Shown: in pieces, positions 8,481 to 17,018 of the stretch
Layout of the letters: each line of letters begins with the position of its first letter
How positions within the stretch are numbered: the stretch's first letter is position 1
Origin: Pseudomonadota bacterium
GTDB taxonomy: Bacteria > Vulcanimicrobiota > Vulcanimicrobiia > Eremiobacterales > Eremiobacteraceae
Direction of reading: 5' to 3'
Length of the DNA: 36,394 nucleotides
Assembly: GCA_021325335.1 (NCBI GenBank)
Contig: JAJPHJ010000136.1
Location: 1-36,394 of the forward strand
Notes under the pieces: generated by a model
What the model saw: the letters and a program-made list of their open reading frames with translations, nothing else
Databases searched by the model: none
Told to the model about the DNA's origin: nothing
Translations under genes and position numbers: made by a program

Positions 8481-11042
8481 CTAGCGGATCTCCATCTCCA
8501 GTTGCTCGCGGCTTGCAGGGTCTCGGACGGTGCCCTTCGATTGACGCGACCGTAAGGCCGGTCGCCGCTCTAATTCCGCTGCGATCTCTTGCGCGCGCGA
8601 GACGACGCTTTTCGGCATGCCGGCCATCTTCGCGACTGCGATCCCGTACGAGCGGCTGCTGGAGCCCGGCAACAGGCGGTGAGAGAACACAGGTCCTGCA
8701 GGTTCGTCTGCCACCGCGACGTGGAGGTTCGCAAGGGCCGGATAAGTCTTGGCAAGATCGACGAGCTCGTGAAAGTGCGTGGCGAACAGGACGATGGGCA
8801 TGGCGTCGCCCAGCTCGAGCAGATGCTCGCTTGCGGCTTGCGCGATCGCCAGTCCGTCGATCGTGCCGGTGCCCCGTCCGACCTCGTCGATGAGGAGCAA
8901 GCTGCGCGGCGTGCAATGGCGCAAGATGAGCGCCATCTCCGCCATCTCGACGTAGAAGGTCGAACGCCCGGCGGCGATATCATCCCCCGCGCCGATGCGC
9001 GTGAACAGGCGATCGACGATCCCAAGCTCGGCCCGCTGCGCCGGCACGAACGAGCCGATCTGCGCCAGGATCGAGATCAGCGCCGTCTGCCGCAGGTAGG
9101 TCGACTTGCCGCCCATATTCGGACCCGTGATCAAAAGAAAGCGGCAGTGGGCGTCAGCCACGGTGTCGTTGGGCACGTAGTCGAGCCCACCGTACGACTC
9201 CACGATGGGATGGCGTCCACCCTTGATGCGCAGCGAGCTGTCGGCGACGAATGCAGGGCGGCTATAGCGCCGCTCCGACGCCACCTGCGCGAGCGAACAC
9301 ACGACATCCAGTTCCGCGACGGCGCCGGCGCAGCCGAGCAGCGCCTCGCGAAAGCGGTCGATGCGCTCGATCAGTTCGTCGAAGAGCCGCCGCTCCAACG
9401 CCACCTGGGCAGCGCGACCGGTGAGCAGCTTGGTCTCGAGCTCTTTGAGCCGCGCGTCGCTGAAGCGCTCGGCATTGACGAGGCTCTGGCGGCGCGCGAA
9501 GGTTGCAGGCACTGCATCGCATTGGCTTCGGGGCACTTCGTAATAGTAGCCGAACGCCTGCGTGTATTTGATCTTCAAGGACTTGATCGACGTCTCGGCG
9601 CGCACGGTCGATTCAAGGGCGAGGAGCTGCTCGCGGCCGGTCGTGCGCAAGCTCAAGAGCTCGAGCAGCTCTGGATGATGTTCCGGGCGGATGACGCCGC
9701 CTTCGAGCAGCGTGGCAGCCGGGTCGTCCAGCACGGCCCGTGCGACTTCGTCGGCCGCCGCGTCTGGGATTCCGCCGGCTTCGAGGCGAGCAGCGAACGT
9801 CACGAGCGTCGGCGAGTCTTGCGCTCTCAGCTGGGCGGCCGCTGCCGCAACCCGCTCGAGCGATCGCCGCAGCCCGACGAGATCCCGAGGACCTGCCCGG
9901 CGCGCGTGGATCTTTTGGCAGATGCGCTCGATGTCGCCGACGGACGACAGTTCTCGCGCAAGTTCTTGTCGCGACGAAGGCGAGCTCGTGCACGCCTGGA
10001 CCTTGTCGTGCCGGTCCCCGATCGCGGCGATGTCGAGGAGCGGAGCGCACAGCCAGCGCGCCAAAAGCCGGCTGCCCATGGCCGTCTTTGTCTTGTTCAA
10101 GACACTGAAAAGCGAAGCAGCGGCGCTTTCGCCCGAGCCTGTCAAAAGGTCGAGATGTTTGCGGGTTGCTCGATCGAGCGTCATCGTGCGACGGGTCTCG
10201 TGCAGCGAAGCCGAATCCACAAGCGTGCGCCCGTCGAGACGCAAAGAGCGAAGATAGCGTTCGAGCAGCCCGATTGCTTCCCGCGCCGCGCCGCGCTCGG
10301 CGACCGCGAGCTGTCCGATCACGGGCGCGTCGGGACCCTCCGGGTCAAGCGGATCGAGCACCGTGATGCGGCACCGCTCTGACACGAGCGAGCGCAAGCG
10401 CGCTGCGTCTTCGTCCGACTGCGTGACGAGCTCCGCGGGAGCGAGGCGATCGAGCTCCGAGGCGACCGCGTCGTCGTCTTCAAGTATCGAGAGCTGGGCG
10501 GTGGAGGTCGAGACGTCCGCGTAGGCGATTGCGCGCACGTCGGCCGCTTCGGCGACGGCGCACAGAAAATTATTGCGCGTGGCGTCGAGAAACTGATCTT
10601 CCAAGACCGTGCCAGGCGTGAGCACGCGCACGATGTCGCGCCGCACGAGACGGTTCGGGACCGGCTCTTCCATCTGCTCGGCGATTGCGACGACGCGGCG
10701 CTGGCGCAAGAGTTTGCCGAGATAGTGGTCGACGCTATGATGGGGAACGCCGGCCATGGCGATCCGCGTCCCTTTGCCCGATTCCTTCGACGTGCAGACG
10801 ATGTTGAGCGCGTCGGCAAGCTCGCGAGCATCGTCGCCGTAGGCCTCGTAGAAGTCCCCGACGCGCGAGAGCAAGAGCGCTTCCGGATATTGCGCCTTCA
10901 GGGCCCGGTACTGGGCGATGAGCGGCGAGCTCGCCGCCGCGTCGTCGATGCCCGTTCGCGGGCGGTCGGCGGAGGCCGCAGGCGATCCGGCCGCGTTGTC
11001 GGCTTCGTGCGGTGCCGTCGCGCCGCGTCCTTTGCGAGCGAT
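8481..11042 (-). CDS. mutS: DNA mismatch repair protein MutS, start probably ATC
   Basis: A mismatch-recognition ATPase of 853 residues if started at 11042. Domain I carries GDFYEAY with the Phe-x-Glu mismatch wedge. The ATPase domain has the Walker A TGPNMGGKST and Walker B LLLIDEVGRGT. The frame is open into the miaB end, and residues typical of MutS (LIAQYRALKAQYP) are coded upstream of the first TTG (10874). No in-frame ATG, GTG or TTG exists upstream of that. An ATC at 11042 overlaps the miaB TAA (TAATC), sits 4 bases after AGGTGG, and would begin the protein as M-ARKGRGA. Either initiation is at ATC or one base is wrong in the assembly. Confidence 0.93.
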   Translation of the reverse strand: MARKGRGATAPHEADNAAGSPAASADRPRTGIDDAAASSPLIAQYRALKAQYPEALLLSRVGDFYEAYGDDARELADALNIVCTSKESGKGTRIAMAGVPHHSVDHYLGKLLRQRRVVAIAEQMEEPVPNRLVRRDIVRVLTPGTVLEDQFLDATRNNFLCAVAEAADVRAIAYADVSTSTAQLSILEDDDAVASELDRLAPAELVTQSDEDAARLRSLVSERCRITVLDPLDPEGPDAPVIGQLAVAERGAAREAIGLLERYLRSLRLDGRTLVDSASLHETRRTMTLDRATRKHLDLLTGSGESAAASLFSVLNKTKTAMGSRLLARWLCAPLLDIAAIGDRHDKVQACTSSPSSRQELARELSSVGDIERICQKIHARRAGPRDLVGLRRSLERVAAAAAQLRAQDSPTLVTFAARLEAGGIPDAAADEVARAVLDDPAATLLEGGVIRPEHHPELLELLSLRTTGREQLLALESTVRAETSIKSLKIKYTQAFGYYYEVPRSQCDAVPATFARRQSLVNAERFSDARLKELETKLLTGRAAQVALERRLFDELIERIDRFREALLGCAGAVAELDVVCSLAQVASERRYSRPAFVADSSLRIKGGRHPIVESYGGLDYVPNDTVADAHCRFLLITGPNMGGKSTYLRQTALISILAQIGSFVPAQRAELGIVDRLFTRIGAGDDIAAGRSTFYVEMAEMALILRHCTPRSLLLIDEVGRGTGTIDGLAIAQAASEHLLELGDAMPIVLFATHFHELVDLAKTYPALANLHVAVADEPAGPVFSHRLLPGSSSRSYGIAVAKMAGMPKSVVSRAQEIAAELERRPALRSRQSKGTVRDPASREQLEMEIR

Positions 11043-12376
11043 TACGCCACCTGCCCGATGAGACCCCAGCTGTGCGCCTGATCGATCGCCACGTCGACGA
11101 ATGCCTGATGCAGCGTCCGCTCGTCACGAGGCCAGACCACGGTGACGTTGTGGCCGGTCTTCCCGGCCATCTTCGCGGCGTCTTTCTTCGACGGGCCCGA
11201 GCTGAGCACGCGCACCGTCTCGCCGATGAACCGTTCGTGGAAGCGGCGAGAGCTGTCGAGCTGGGCGCTGTTGACCGCCTGCAGCCGGCGCAGTCGCTCC
11301 TGTGGTTCCACCTGCGGCGTCATGGTCGCGGCCGGCGTGCCGGATCTGGGCGAGTACGCGAAGATGAAGGCGTACTCGAACGTGCCGCGCCGCACGAGTT
11401 CGAGCGTCGCTTCGAAATCGTGCTCGGTCTCAGTCGGGAACCCGCAGATGATATCCGTGGTGAGCGCCCAACCGGGCAAACGCTCGCGGAAGTAGGCGAT
11501 CTTCTCCAAGTACTCCTCTACCGTGTAGAGGCGCCCCATCGCTTGCAACACCTCGTTGCTCGCGGACTGGATGGGGAGGTGCAAGCGCGGCGCGACGTTT
11601 TGGACTTCGGCGAGCGCATCCACGACCTCCCGATTGAAGTCGTGCGGGTGCGAGGTGAGAAACGTGAGCCGCTCGAGTCCTTCAATGGAGCCGACCCGGC
11701 GCAAAAGATCGGCGAAGTTCAAACCCTCGTAGAGATACGAGTTGACGTTTTGACCGAGCAGCGTGATCTCTTTTGCTCCGCAGCGCACTTCGCGGCGCAC
11801 CTGCGATTCGATCTCTTCTGGTCCGATGCTTTCGAGCGGACCGCGCGTGTACGGCACGATGCAATAGGTGCAGAACTTCTCGCAACCGCGGGTGATGCTG
11901 ACCAGAGAACGCAGATGCGAATATTCGAGCGCATCGGCGCCTCCATCCAGCGTTTCGGACGACGGCATCTGCAAGGGCGTGTCTCGCGGCGGAAGATCGG
12001 TCGGCACGCCCCAGTCGGCAAGCAGCGCCTTGAACGCGCCGTATTCGCGGGGCCCCAAGAGCGCGTCCACCCAGGGCGCCTTTGAGCGCATCACCGCTCG
12101 GTCTTTTTCGGCCAAGCATCCGGTGACGAGCAGTTTGCTTTCGGGACGTTTGAGCGATTTGAGCTGGCCGAGCCGTCCGTAAACCCGCGTTTCCGCCTTC
12201 TCGCGGATCGCGCACGTGTTGACGATGAGGATGTCCGCCGTCTCGGGCGTCTCGGTGAACGAGCAGCCCAACGACCAGGCTTGGTGGGCCAAGCCATTCG
12301 AATCGGCGGCGTTCATCTGGCAACCGAAGGTCTGGAGGTACACGGAAGGCATGCGCGAGATTTGAGTGGCGCTCAA
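11042..12376 (-). CDS. miaB: tRNA-2-methylthio-N6-dimethylallyladenosine synthase
   Basis: A 444-residue radical SAM methylthiotransferase acting on i6A37 of tRNA. The N-terminal UPF0004 domain has its three cluster cysteines in TFGCQMN, VNTCAIRE and TGCLAEKD. The radical SAM motif is CEKFCTYC at about residue 163, and a TRAM-like C-terminus follows. The start is TTG at 12376, overlapping the stop of the upstream gene (TTGA), with AAAGGGA 6 bases ahead. An ATG 8 codons further in (12352) is the alternative. It works after MiaA in the same pathway and is in the same transcription block. Confidence 0.95.
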   Translation of the reverse strand: MSATQISRMPSVYLQTFGCQMNAADSNGLAHQAWSLGCSFTETPETADILIVNTCAIREKAETRVYGRLGQLKSLKRPESKLLVTGCLAEKDRAVMRSKAPWVDALLGPREYGAFKALLADWGVPTDLPPRDTPLQMPSSETLDGGADALEYSHLRSLVSITRGCEKFCTYCIVPYTRGPLESIGPEEIESQVRREVRCGAKEITLLGQNVNSYLYEGLNFADLLRRVGSIEGLERLTFLTSHPHDFNREVVDALAEVQNVAPRLHLPIQSASNEVLQAMGRLYTVEEYLEKIAYFRERLPGWALTTDIICGFPTETEHDFEATLELVRRGTFEYAFIFAYSPRSGTPAATMTPQVEPQERLRRLQAVNSAQLDSSRRFHERFIGETVRVLSSGPSKKDAAKMAGKTGHNVTVVWPRDERTLHQAFVDVAIDQAHSWGLIGQVA

Positions 12377-13143
12377 CCTGGTCCCTTTGCAAGGCGCTGG
12401 AGCAACGACATGGGGAGGTAGGGCTTATCGCCGACCATGGCCGGCGCCACCGAGAGCGTGCCGGACTTACCGTTGAGCGTGTACGACAACGAGCCCACGG
12501 CACACTCGACCTCATAGCCGTGGAAATGGATCGTGATGTCATCGCCGTTGACGACGAAGTCGGCCGGCGGCACGAAGTCCTGCAGCGCTCCAAGCTCGTC
12601 GTCATTCCCGGCTGTGACCGCGGGGCTGCCGATCTGCGGAGCCAGCGAGATCGTGGTGACGGTCTGGGGATAGACGTGGAAACTGGTCGCGCTGCGTTGC
12701 GAGCCGCGAGCGACCGCGAGGATGTGGTCGCCTGCTGCAAGCGGCTGCTGTTGGTCGAAAGACGAAACAGCAGCACCATCGACCCACACCTTGCATCCTG
12801 CAGTATCTCGCAGCTGCAAACTGCCTTTGGCCACAGTGCCGCCGGCGTGCGCCCCCGCAGGCTGGCCGAGCACCGCGGTCACGTACGCGACGTTGCCCAA
12901 GCTAACGTCGGTCGCCGTGCTGACCGGCTGCCAGCCCGAGCGCGTCAACAGCACGGTATGGCGGCCCGCCGAGACGTCGTCGACGAACAGCGGTGTCTCG
13001 CCGAAATACTTGCCGTCCATCCACACGGTCGCGCCCGGCGGGAGCGTGGTGACGTACACGCTGCCGTGGCCGCTCGCAGCTCCCGACCGTGTAGCGGTGA
13101 GGAGTCCCAGAACGACCACCCACAGCACAGCGCAGCGCTTCAT
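12373..13143 (-). CDS. Exported PEGA-domain protein with Cu-amine-oxidase-like stalk domain
   Basis: A 256-residue protein. Residues 1-23 form a signal peptide (hydrophobic stretch AVLWVVVLGLL). A PEGA domain follows at about 28-95, shown by TLPPGATVWMDGKYFG and SAGRHTVLL; a second, weaker copy spans about 108-165. The last 70 residues (VVNGDDITIHFHGYEVEC through PYLPMSLLQRL) resemble the N-terminal domain of copper amine oxidases, found as a cell-wall-associated module in many exported proteins. An upstream in-frame start at 13203 would put charged residues before the signal. The stop overlaps miaB, yet the domain type says nothing of tRNA modification. Confidence 0.75.
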   Translation of the reverse strand: MKRCAVLWVVVLGLLTATRSGAASGHGSVYVTTLPPGATVWMDGKYFGETPLFVDDVSAGRHTVLLTRSGWQPVSTATDVSLGNVAYVTAVLGQPAGAHAGGTVAKGSLQLRDTAGCKVWVDGAAVSSFDQQQPLAAGDHILAVARGSQRSATSFHVYPQTVTTISLAPQIGSPAVTAGNDDELGALQDFVPPADFVVNGDDITIHFHGYEVECAVGSLSYTLNGKSGTLSVAPAMVGDKPYLPMSLLQRLAKGPG

Positions 13144-13225
13144 GCGGGAAGTCGTTCTGCTCGTGGCCTCGGCGCCCCCGTTCCTTAAGGTCAGCGACCG
13201 CATCGAGGCGAATCAATGGCCTATC

Positions 13226-14602
13226 GTGAGCACAGACGCGTTACCGACCGTTGCGATCGTCGGACGTCCCAACGTCGGAAAATCGGCGTTATTCAATCGC
13301 TTGGTCGGCGACCGTCTCGCCATTGTCGAACCGACCCCCGGCGTCACCCGTGACCGGCTGTACGGCGTCGCCCAATGGAACGGAAGGGAGTTCGCACTCG
13401 TCGACACTGGCGGCATCGAGACCGGAAAGGTCGACGACGTCACCGAGAGCATTCGCGAGCAGGCGCAGATGGCGATCGACGAAGCAGACCTGATCGTCTT
13501 CGTGGTCGACGCGAAGTCCGGCCTCACGCCGCAGGATACTGATGTCGCCGGCTTATTGCGCTCGCACCGCGATCGCGTGCTCCTGGTGGCGAACAAAGTC
13601 GAGTCGCCCAAGACCGCTGCGAGCATTTACGAGTTCTGCACCCTCGGTTTCGACGTGCCGCTCGCGGTTTCTGCGATCCATGGCCTGCAAAGCGGTGACC
13701 TGCTGGACGCGGTCGTGGAACGCCTCCCGTCCCCGGTCGAGCGCGCCGGCGCTGATGACGATCGGATCAGACTTGCTATCGTCGGCCAGCCCAACGTCGG
13801 AAAATCATCGCTCGTGAACGCTTTGTTGGGCAAGCGCCGGGCGGTTGTGGGTGATGCGCCCGGTACGACGCGCGACGCCACCGACACCGACGTCGAAGCC
13901 GAAGGCCGTCGCTATACGCTCATCGACACGGCAGGCATACGGCGCCACGAGCGTCGGGGACCGGCGGTGGAGCACTACAGCGCGCTTCGGGCGGTCGCCG
14001 CCATCGGCCGAAGCGATGTCGCGATCGTCGTCATCGATGCAGTCACCGGCGCGACGGCACAAGATCAGCGCATCGCGGGCTTGGCCATTGAAGAAGGCAA
14101 GGGCCTCGTGCTCTTGATCAACAAGATCGACCTCGTCTCGGGCACGGAATTCGATCGCGAGGCCGCAAGCGAGATCTTGCGCGGCCAGTTCGCCTTTGCC
14201 CCGTACGCTCGGATCCTGTACGCCTCGGCGCTCACCAAGAAAGGTACGTCCAAGATCTGGGCGACAGCAGCTGCGGTGAGCGACGAACGGCGCAAGCATG
14301 TCCAGACCGCCAAACTCAATCTCGTGGTGCGCGATGCTTTTCGTGCACGGCCGCCGGCGCCGTTTCGCGGGCGCGCCTTGAAGATCTACTACGCCACCCA
14401 AAGCGACGTCGCGCCGCCCACCTTCGTCTTCTTCGTCAACGACGGCCGTTTGATCCACTTCTCCTACGAGCGATATTTGGAGAACTCTTTGCGCGGGGCG
14501 TTCGGCTTCGAAGGGACGCCGCTGCGCTTGGTGTTCCGCCCCCGCGTGCAGCAAGATTCGACGAAGGCCGATGACCTGATCTCGAGCGGGCGCGACGGTT
14601 AG
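13226..14602 (+). CDS. der: GTPase Der (EngA), ribosome assembly
   Basis: A 458-residue double GTPase for 50S assembly. G domain 1: GRPNVGKSALFN, DTGGIE and a G4 motif reading ANKVE rather than NKxD. G domain 2: GQPNVGKSSLVN, DTAGIR, NKID. A C-terminal KH-like domain covers about the last 85 residues. The start is taken as GTG at 13226, since the next ATG (13216) is in another frame and the frame further upstream runs antisense to the PEGA gene. It leads the der-plsY-efp operon, with 6 bases to plsY. Confidence 0.93.
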   Translation: MSTDALPTVAIVGRPNVGKSALFNRLVGDRLAIVEPTPGVTRDRLYGVAQWNGREFALVDTGGIETGKVDDVTESIREQAQMAIDEADLIVFVVDAKSGLTPQDTDVAGLLRSHRDRVLLVANKVESPKTAASIYEFCTLGFDVPLAVSAIHGLQSGDLLDAVVERLPSPVERAGADDDRIRLAIVGQPNVGKSSLVNALLGKRRAVVGDAPGTTRDATDTDVEAEGRRYTLIDTAGIRRHERRGPAVEHYSALRAVAAIGRSDVAIVVIDAVTGATAQDQRIAGLAIEEGKGLVLLINKIDLVSGTEFDREAASEILRGQFAFAPYARILYASALTKKGTSKIWATAAAVSDERRKHVQTAKLNLVVRDAFRARPPAPFRGRALKIYYATQSDVAPPTFVFFVNDGRLIHFSYERYLENSLRGAFGFEGTPLRLVFRPRVQQDSTKADDLISSGRDG

Positions 14603-14608
14603 CGCCTC

Positions 14609-15220
14609 ATGACCGCGACGCTCATGATCATCGCTGCATACCTCGCGGGTTCGATTCCCTTTGGGATCATCGTGGGCAGGGGCATTTTCGGCGTGGATCC
14701 ACGGACGGTCGGCAGCGGGAACATCGGTGCCGCGAACTCGATGCGCGCTCTCGGACCGGCCGGCGCGGTGCTCGTCCTTTGCGGAGACCTCATCAAAGGC
14801 GCGCTGCCGACCGCGCTCGCCACTCACTGGTTCGGTTACGGTCACTGGGTGGTCGCCGGCGCAGGGCTTGCGACAGTTGTCGGACACAACTGGTCGATCT
14901 TTCTGCGCTTCAAAGGCGGAAAGGGAGTTGCTACCGGATTAGGAGTGCTGACAGCGTTATCGTGGCCGGCGACGTTCATCTTCGCGGCCGTGTGGCTGGC
15001 GACTGCGGGCATCACGCGATATTCGTCGCTCGCCTCGCTGCTCGCCAACCTGTCGGTTCCCGTCGCGCTTTGGCTGTTGCGCGCGCCTTCCGCGTATGTC
15101 ATCTACGGGGTGGTCGCCCTCGTGCTCGTCGTGTGGCGTCACGCGGGCAACATCCAGCGGCTCGCGAGCGGCACAGAATTGCGCCTTGGCGCGTCGAAGG
15201 AGCAAAACCAGAAACCATGA
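14609..15220 (+). CDS. plsY: Glycerol-3-phosphate acyltransferase PlsY
   Basis: A 203-residue inner-membrane enzyme that acylates glycerol 3-phosphate with acyl phosphate, the first step of phospholipid synthesis. Conserved motifs are AGSIPFG with GSGNIGAANSMR, FKGGKGVATGLG, and the C-terminal RHAGNIQRLASGTE. The hydrophobic segments between them fit the usual five-helix topology. The stop overlaps the efp start by four bases (ATGA). Confidence 0.95.
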   Translation: MTATLMIIAAYLAGSIPFGIIVGRGIFGVDPRTVGSGNIGAANSMRALGPAGAVLVLCGDLIKGALPTALATHWFGYGHWVVAGAGLATVVGHNWSIFLRFKGGKGVATGLGVLTALSWPATFIFAAVWLATAGITRYSSLASLLANLSVPVALWLLRAPSAYVIYGVVALVLVVWRHAGNIQRLASGTELRLGASKEQNQKP

Positions 15221-15774
15221 TTTCCTCGAACGACTTTCGGACTGGCGTGACGATCGTGGTCGACGGCCAGCTTTGGCAAGTGGTCGACTTCCAGCACGTG
15301 AAGCCCGGCAAGGGTTCTGCCTTCGTGCGCACGCGGCTGCGCAACGTCATGCGCGGCAACGTGCTCGAGAAGACGTTTCGCGCCGGGGAGATGCTCGAGC
15401 GCGCCATCGTCGAGACCCGCGAGATGCAATATCTCTATGGGACCGGGGACGACTACTGCTTCATGGATAAGGCGAACTACGAACAGGTCCATCTCGGCCA
15501 CGACCTGTTGGGCGATAACGTCGACCTCCTCAAAGAGGGCATGGTCATCAACGTGCAATTCCACGACGGCCGGGTGATCGCAGCCGAGTTGCCCAACCAC
15601 ATCGACCTCGAGGTTGTCGAAACGGACCCGGGTTACCGCGGTGACACGGCGACAAACGTGCAAAAACCCGCGAAACTTGAGACGGGTGCGACCATCACCG
15701 TTCCGCTGTTCATCAACCCAGGCGATCGCGTGCGCATCGATACGCGGGATCGCAAGTACATCTCCCGCGTCTAA
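15217..15774 (+). CDS. efp: Elongation factor P
   Basis: A 185-residue translation factor that relieves stalling at proline runs. The N-terminal KOW-like domain has the modification loop KPGKGSAF, with K32 as the tip lysine. Two OB domains follow and end in the usual RIDTRDRKYISRV. The start ATG at 15217 overlaps the plsY stop, and AAGGAG lies at 15197-15202. It is of special use here because two pilins in this window carry long proline-rich tails. Confidence 0.96.
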   Translation: MISSNDFRTGVTIVVDGQLWQVVDFQHVKPGKGSAFVRTRLRNVMRGNVLEKTFRAGEMLERAIVETREMQYLYGTGDDYCFMDKANYEQVHLGHDLLGDNVDLLKEGMVINVQFHDGRVIAAELPNHIDLEVVETDPGYRGDTATNVQKPAKLETGATITVPLFINPGDRVRIDTRDRKYISRV

Positions 15775-15781
15775 TATCCAA

Positions 15782-15808
15782 TGTAGCGGTCGCGAATTTA
15801 TTCGCGAC
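15782..15808 (-). repeat. Palindrome with GCTACA tail (copy 3)
   Basis: Perfect 9-bp arms GTCGCGAAT and ATTCGCGAC at 15789-15808. On the minus strand the stem is followed by CGCTACA. The core is identical to that at 1621-1642. It lies directly after efp in the convergent gap with the GIY-YIG gene. Confidence 0.8.
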
Positions 15809-15809
15809 G

Positions 15810-15844
15810 AAAAAAAGCGCGCAAATACATTTGCGCGCGTTACA
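15810..15844 (-). terminator. Palindrome copy 4; intrinsic terminator for the GIY-YIG gene
   Basis: The 10-bp perfect stem GCGCGCAAAT/ATTTGCGCGC (15817-15838) is followed on the minus strand by seven T (15810-15816), an intrinsic terminator for the minus-strand gene that ends at 15840. On the plus strand the stem is followed by GTTACA, the tail seen at the other copies. Confidence 0.75.
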
Positions 15845-16121
15845 TGGATCGTGCGTTTTGTGCGCGTTTGAGCCAGCGTTGGGAGAGCAGGCGCTTCTCG
15901 CCGTGCGATCGCCGCTTGAGGGCGGCCTCCAGACTCAAGGCCTCGCCTTTGCCCGCAAAGCGCCGGACGTACGCGAGACGGACCGGCAGCTTGCCGCGCA
16001 GGATCTTCGATCCTTTGCCGGAGTTGTGCGCCCGAACGCGCGCCACCGGATCGCGCGCATACCCGCAGTAGTAACTCCCGTCCGCACAGCGCACGAGGTA
16101 GACGCAGTGGCCTAGCGCCAA
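15840..16121 (-). CDS. GIY-YIG nuclease superfamily protein (UPF0213/YhbQ type)
   Basis: A 93-residue single-domain protein. The GIY-YIG signature is present as CVYLVRC followed by YYCGYARDP, with Arg about ten residues on (ARVRAHNSG) and a conserved Glu in the middle (GEALSLEAALKRR). Length and layout match the small YhbQ-like branch, whose cellular role is not well defined. It starts 1 base past the DAHP synthase stop, so it is cotranscribed. Confidence 0.85.
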   Translation of the reverse strand: MALGHCVYLVRCADGSYYCGYARDPVARVRAHNSGKGSKILRGKLPVRLAYVRRFAGKGEALSLEAALKRRSHGEKRLLSQRWLKRAQNARSM

Positions 16122-16122
16122 G

Positions 16123-16956
16123 TCAGCGCGCCGGAGTGGCCTGCGCCGCCGCGTCGCTTTGCGTCTTGGCGCGCAGCTCGATCCAGGGCTGCAGGTCGTC
16201 GATCATCTTCGCCGCGACCTCGAGCGGCATCGCTTGGGCGCCGTCGCAGAGCGCATTGTTCGGATCGGGATGCGCCTCGACCATAATGCCGTGCGCTCCC
16301 ATCGCGACGCAGGCCCGCGCCAACTCGGGTACGATATCGGTGCGACCGGTCGAATGCGACAGGTCGACGACCACCGGAAGATGGCTCATGCGCAGCAAGA
16401 GGGCGACGCCTGCGAGGTCGAGCATGTTGCGCGTGAGCGGTTCGAACGAGCGCACGCCCCGCTCGCATAAAATCACGTGGTCGTTTCCTTGCAGCACGTA
16501 TTCGGCTGCCAATAAGAACTCCTCGACGGTGGCTGCCATGCCGCGTTTGAGCAGCACCGGTTTGCCTTGTTTGGCCAGGCGCTTGAGCAAAGAGAAGTTC
16601 TGCATATTGCGCGCGCCGACTTGGAAGACGTCGACGAAGGGCGCGGCCAGTTCGATCGATTCCGCGTCCATGACCTCGGACACGCAGAGCATGCCGTTGG
16701 CTCGGGCGGCGTTCGCCAAGAGTCGCAAGCCGTCTTCGGCGAGCCCTTGGAACGAATATGGCGAGGTACGCGGTTTGAAGGCTCCGCCGCGCAGGATGCG
16801 CACGCCATGCTCCGCAAGGACGGCTGCGGCCGCGTTGATCTGTCCCACCGATTCAACGCTGCATGGTCCCGCGATGACGTGAAACCCCGCATTGAGGTTG
16901 AGATCGCCCACGCGAACGCCGCCGTTGAATTCTCTGCGCGCGCTGTACAGCGCCAT
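16123..16956 (-). CDS. aroF: 3-deoxy-7-phosphoheptulonate synthase (DAHP synthase, short form)
   Basis: A 277-residue enzyme joining phosphoenolpyruvate and erythrose 4-phosphate, the first step of the shikimate pathway. Motifs are AGPCSVES, LRGGAFKPRTSPYSFQG, VGARNMQNF, LLKRGM, DLSHSTGR and VEAHPDP. It belongs to the short class without an added ACT or chorismate mutase domain, so feedback control must come from elsewhere or be absent. The ATG at 16956 was chosen because upstream in-frame residues have no homology. It is divergent from the TauE/SafE gene. Confidence 0.95.
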   Translation of the reverse strand: MALYSARREFNGGVRVGDLNLNAGFHVIAGPCSVESVGQINAAAAVLAEHGVRILRGGAFKPRTSPYSFQGLAEDGLRLLANAARANGMLCVSEVMDAESIELAAPFVDVFQVGARNMQNFSLLKRLAKQGKPVLLKRGMAATVEEFLLAAEYVLQGNDHVILCERGVRSFEPLTRNMLDLAGVALLLRMSHLPVVVDLSHSTGRTDIVPELARACVAMGAHGIMVEAHPDPNNALCDGAQAMPLEVAAKMIDDLQPWIELRAKTQSDAAAQATPAR

Positions 16957-17018
16957 CGTTTGTTTAGCCCCCGAAGCTTCGCCGTTCGCGGTTTTGGGGC
17001 GGGTTCTTGCCTCATCCG

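Noticed and set aside
8589-10382. A 597-codon plus-strand open frame opposite mutS
   Set aside because: High-GC antisense shadow: charged low-complexity protein without motifs, fully covered by an unmistakable MutS.
13216-13230. ATG at 13216 as der start
   Set aside because: It is in a different frame from the Der protein; the in-frame GTG at 13226 fits better.
13805-14887. A 360-codon minus-strand open frame opposite der and plsY
   Set aside because: It lies antisense to two clear genes, and its composition is Arg/Asp/Ala-rich without domains.
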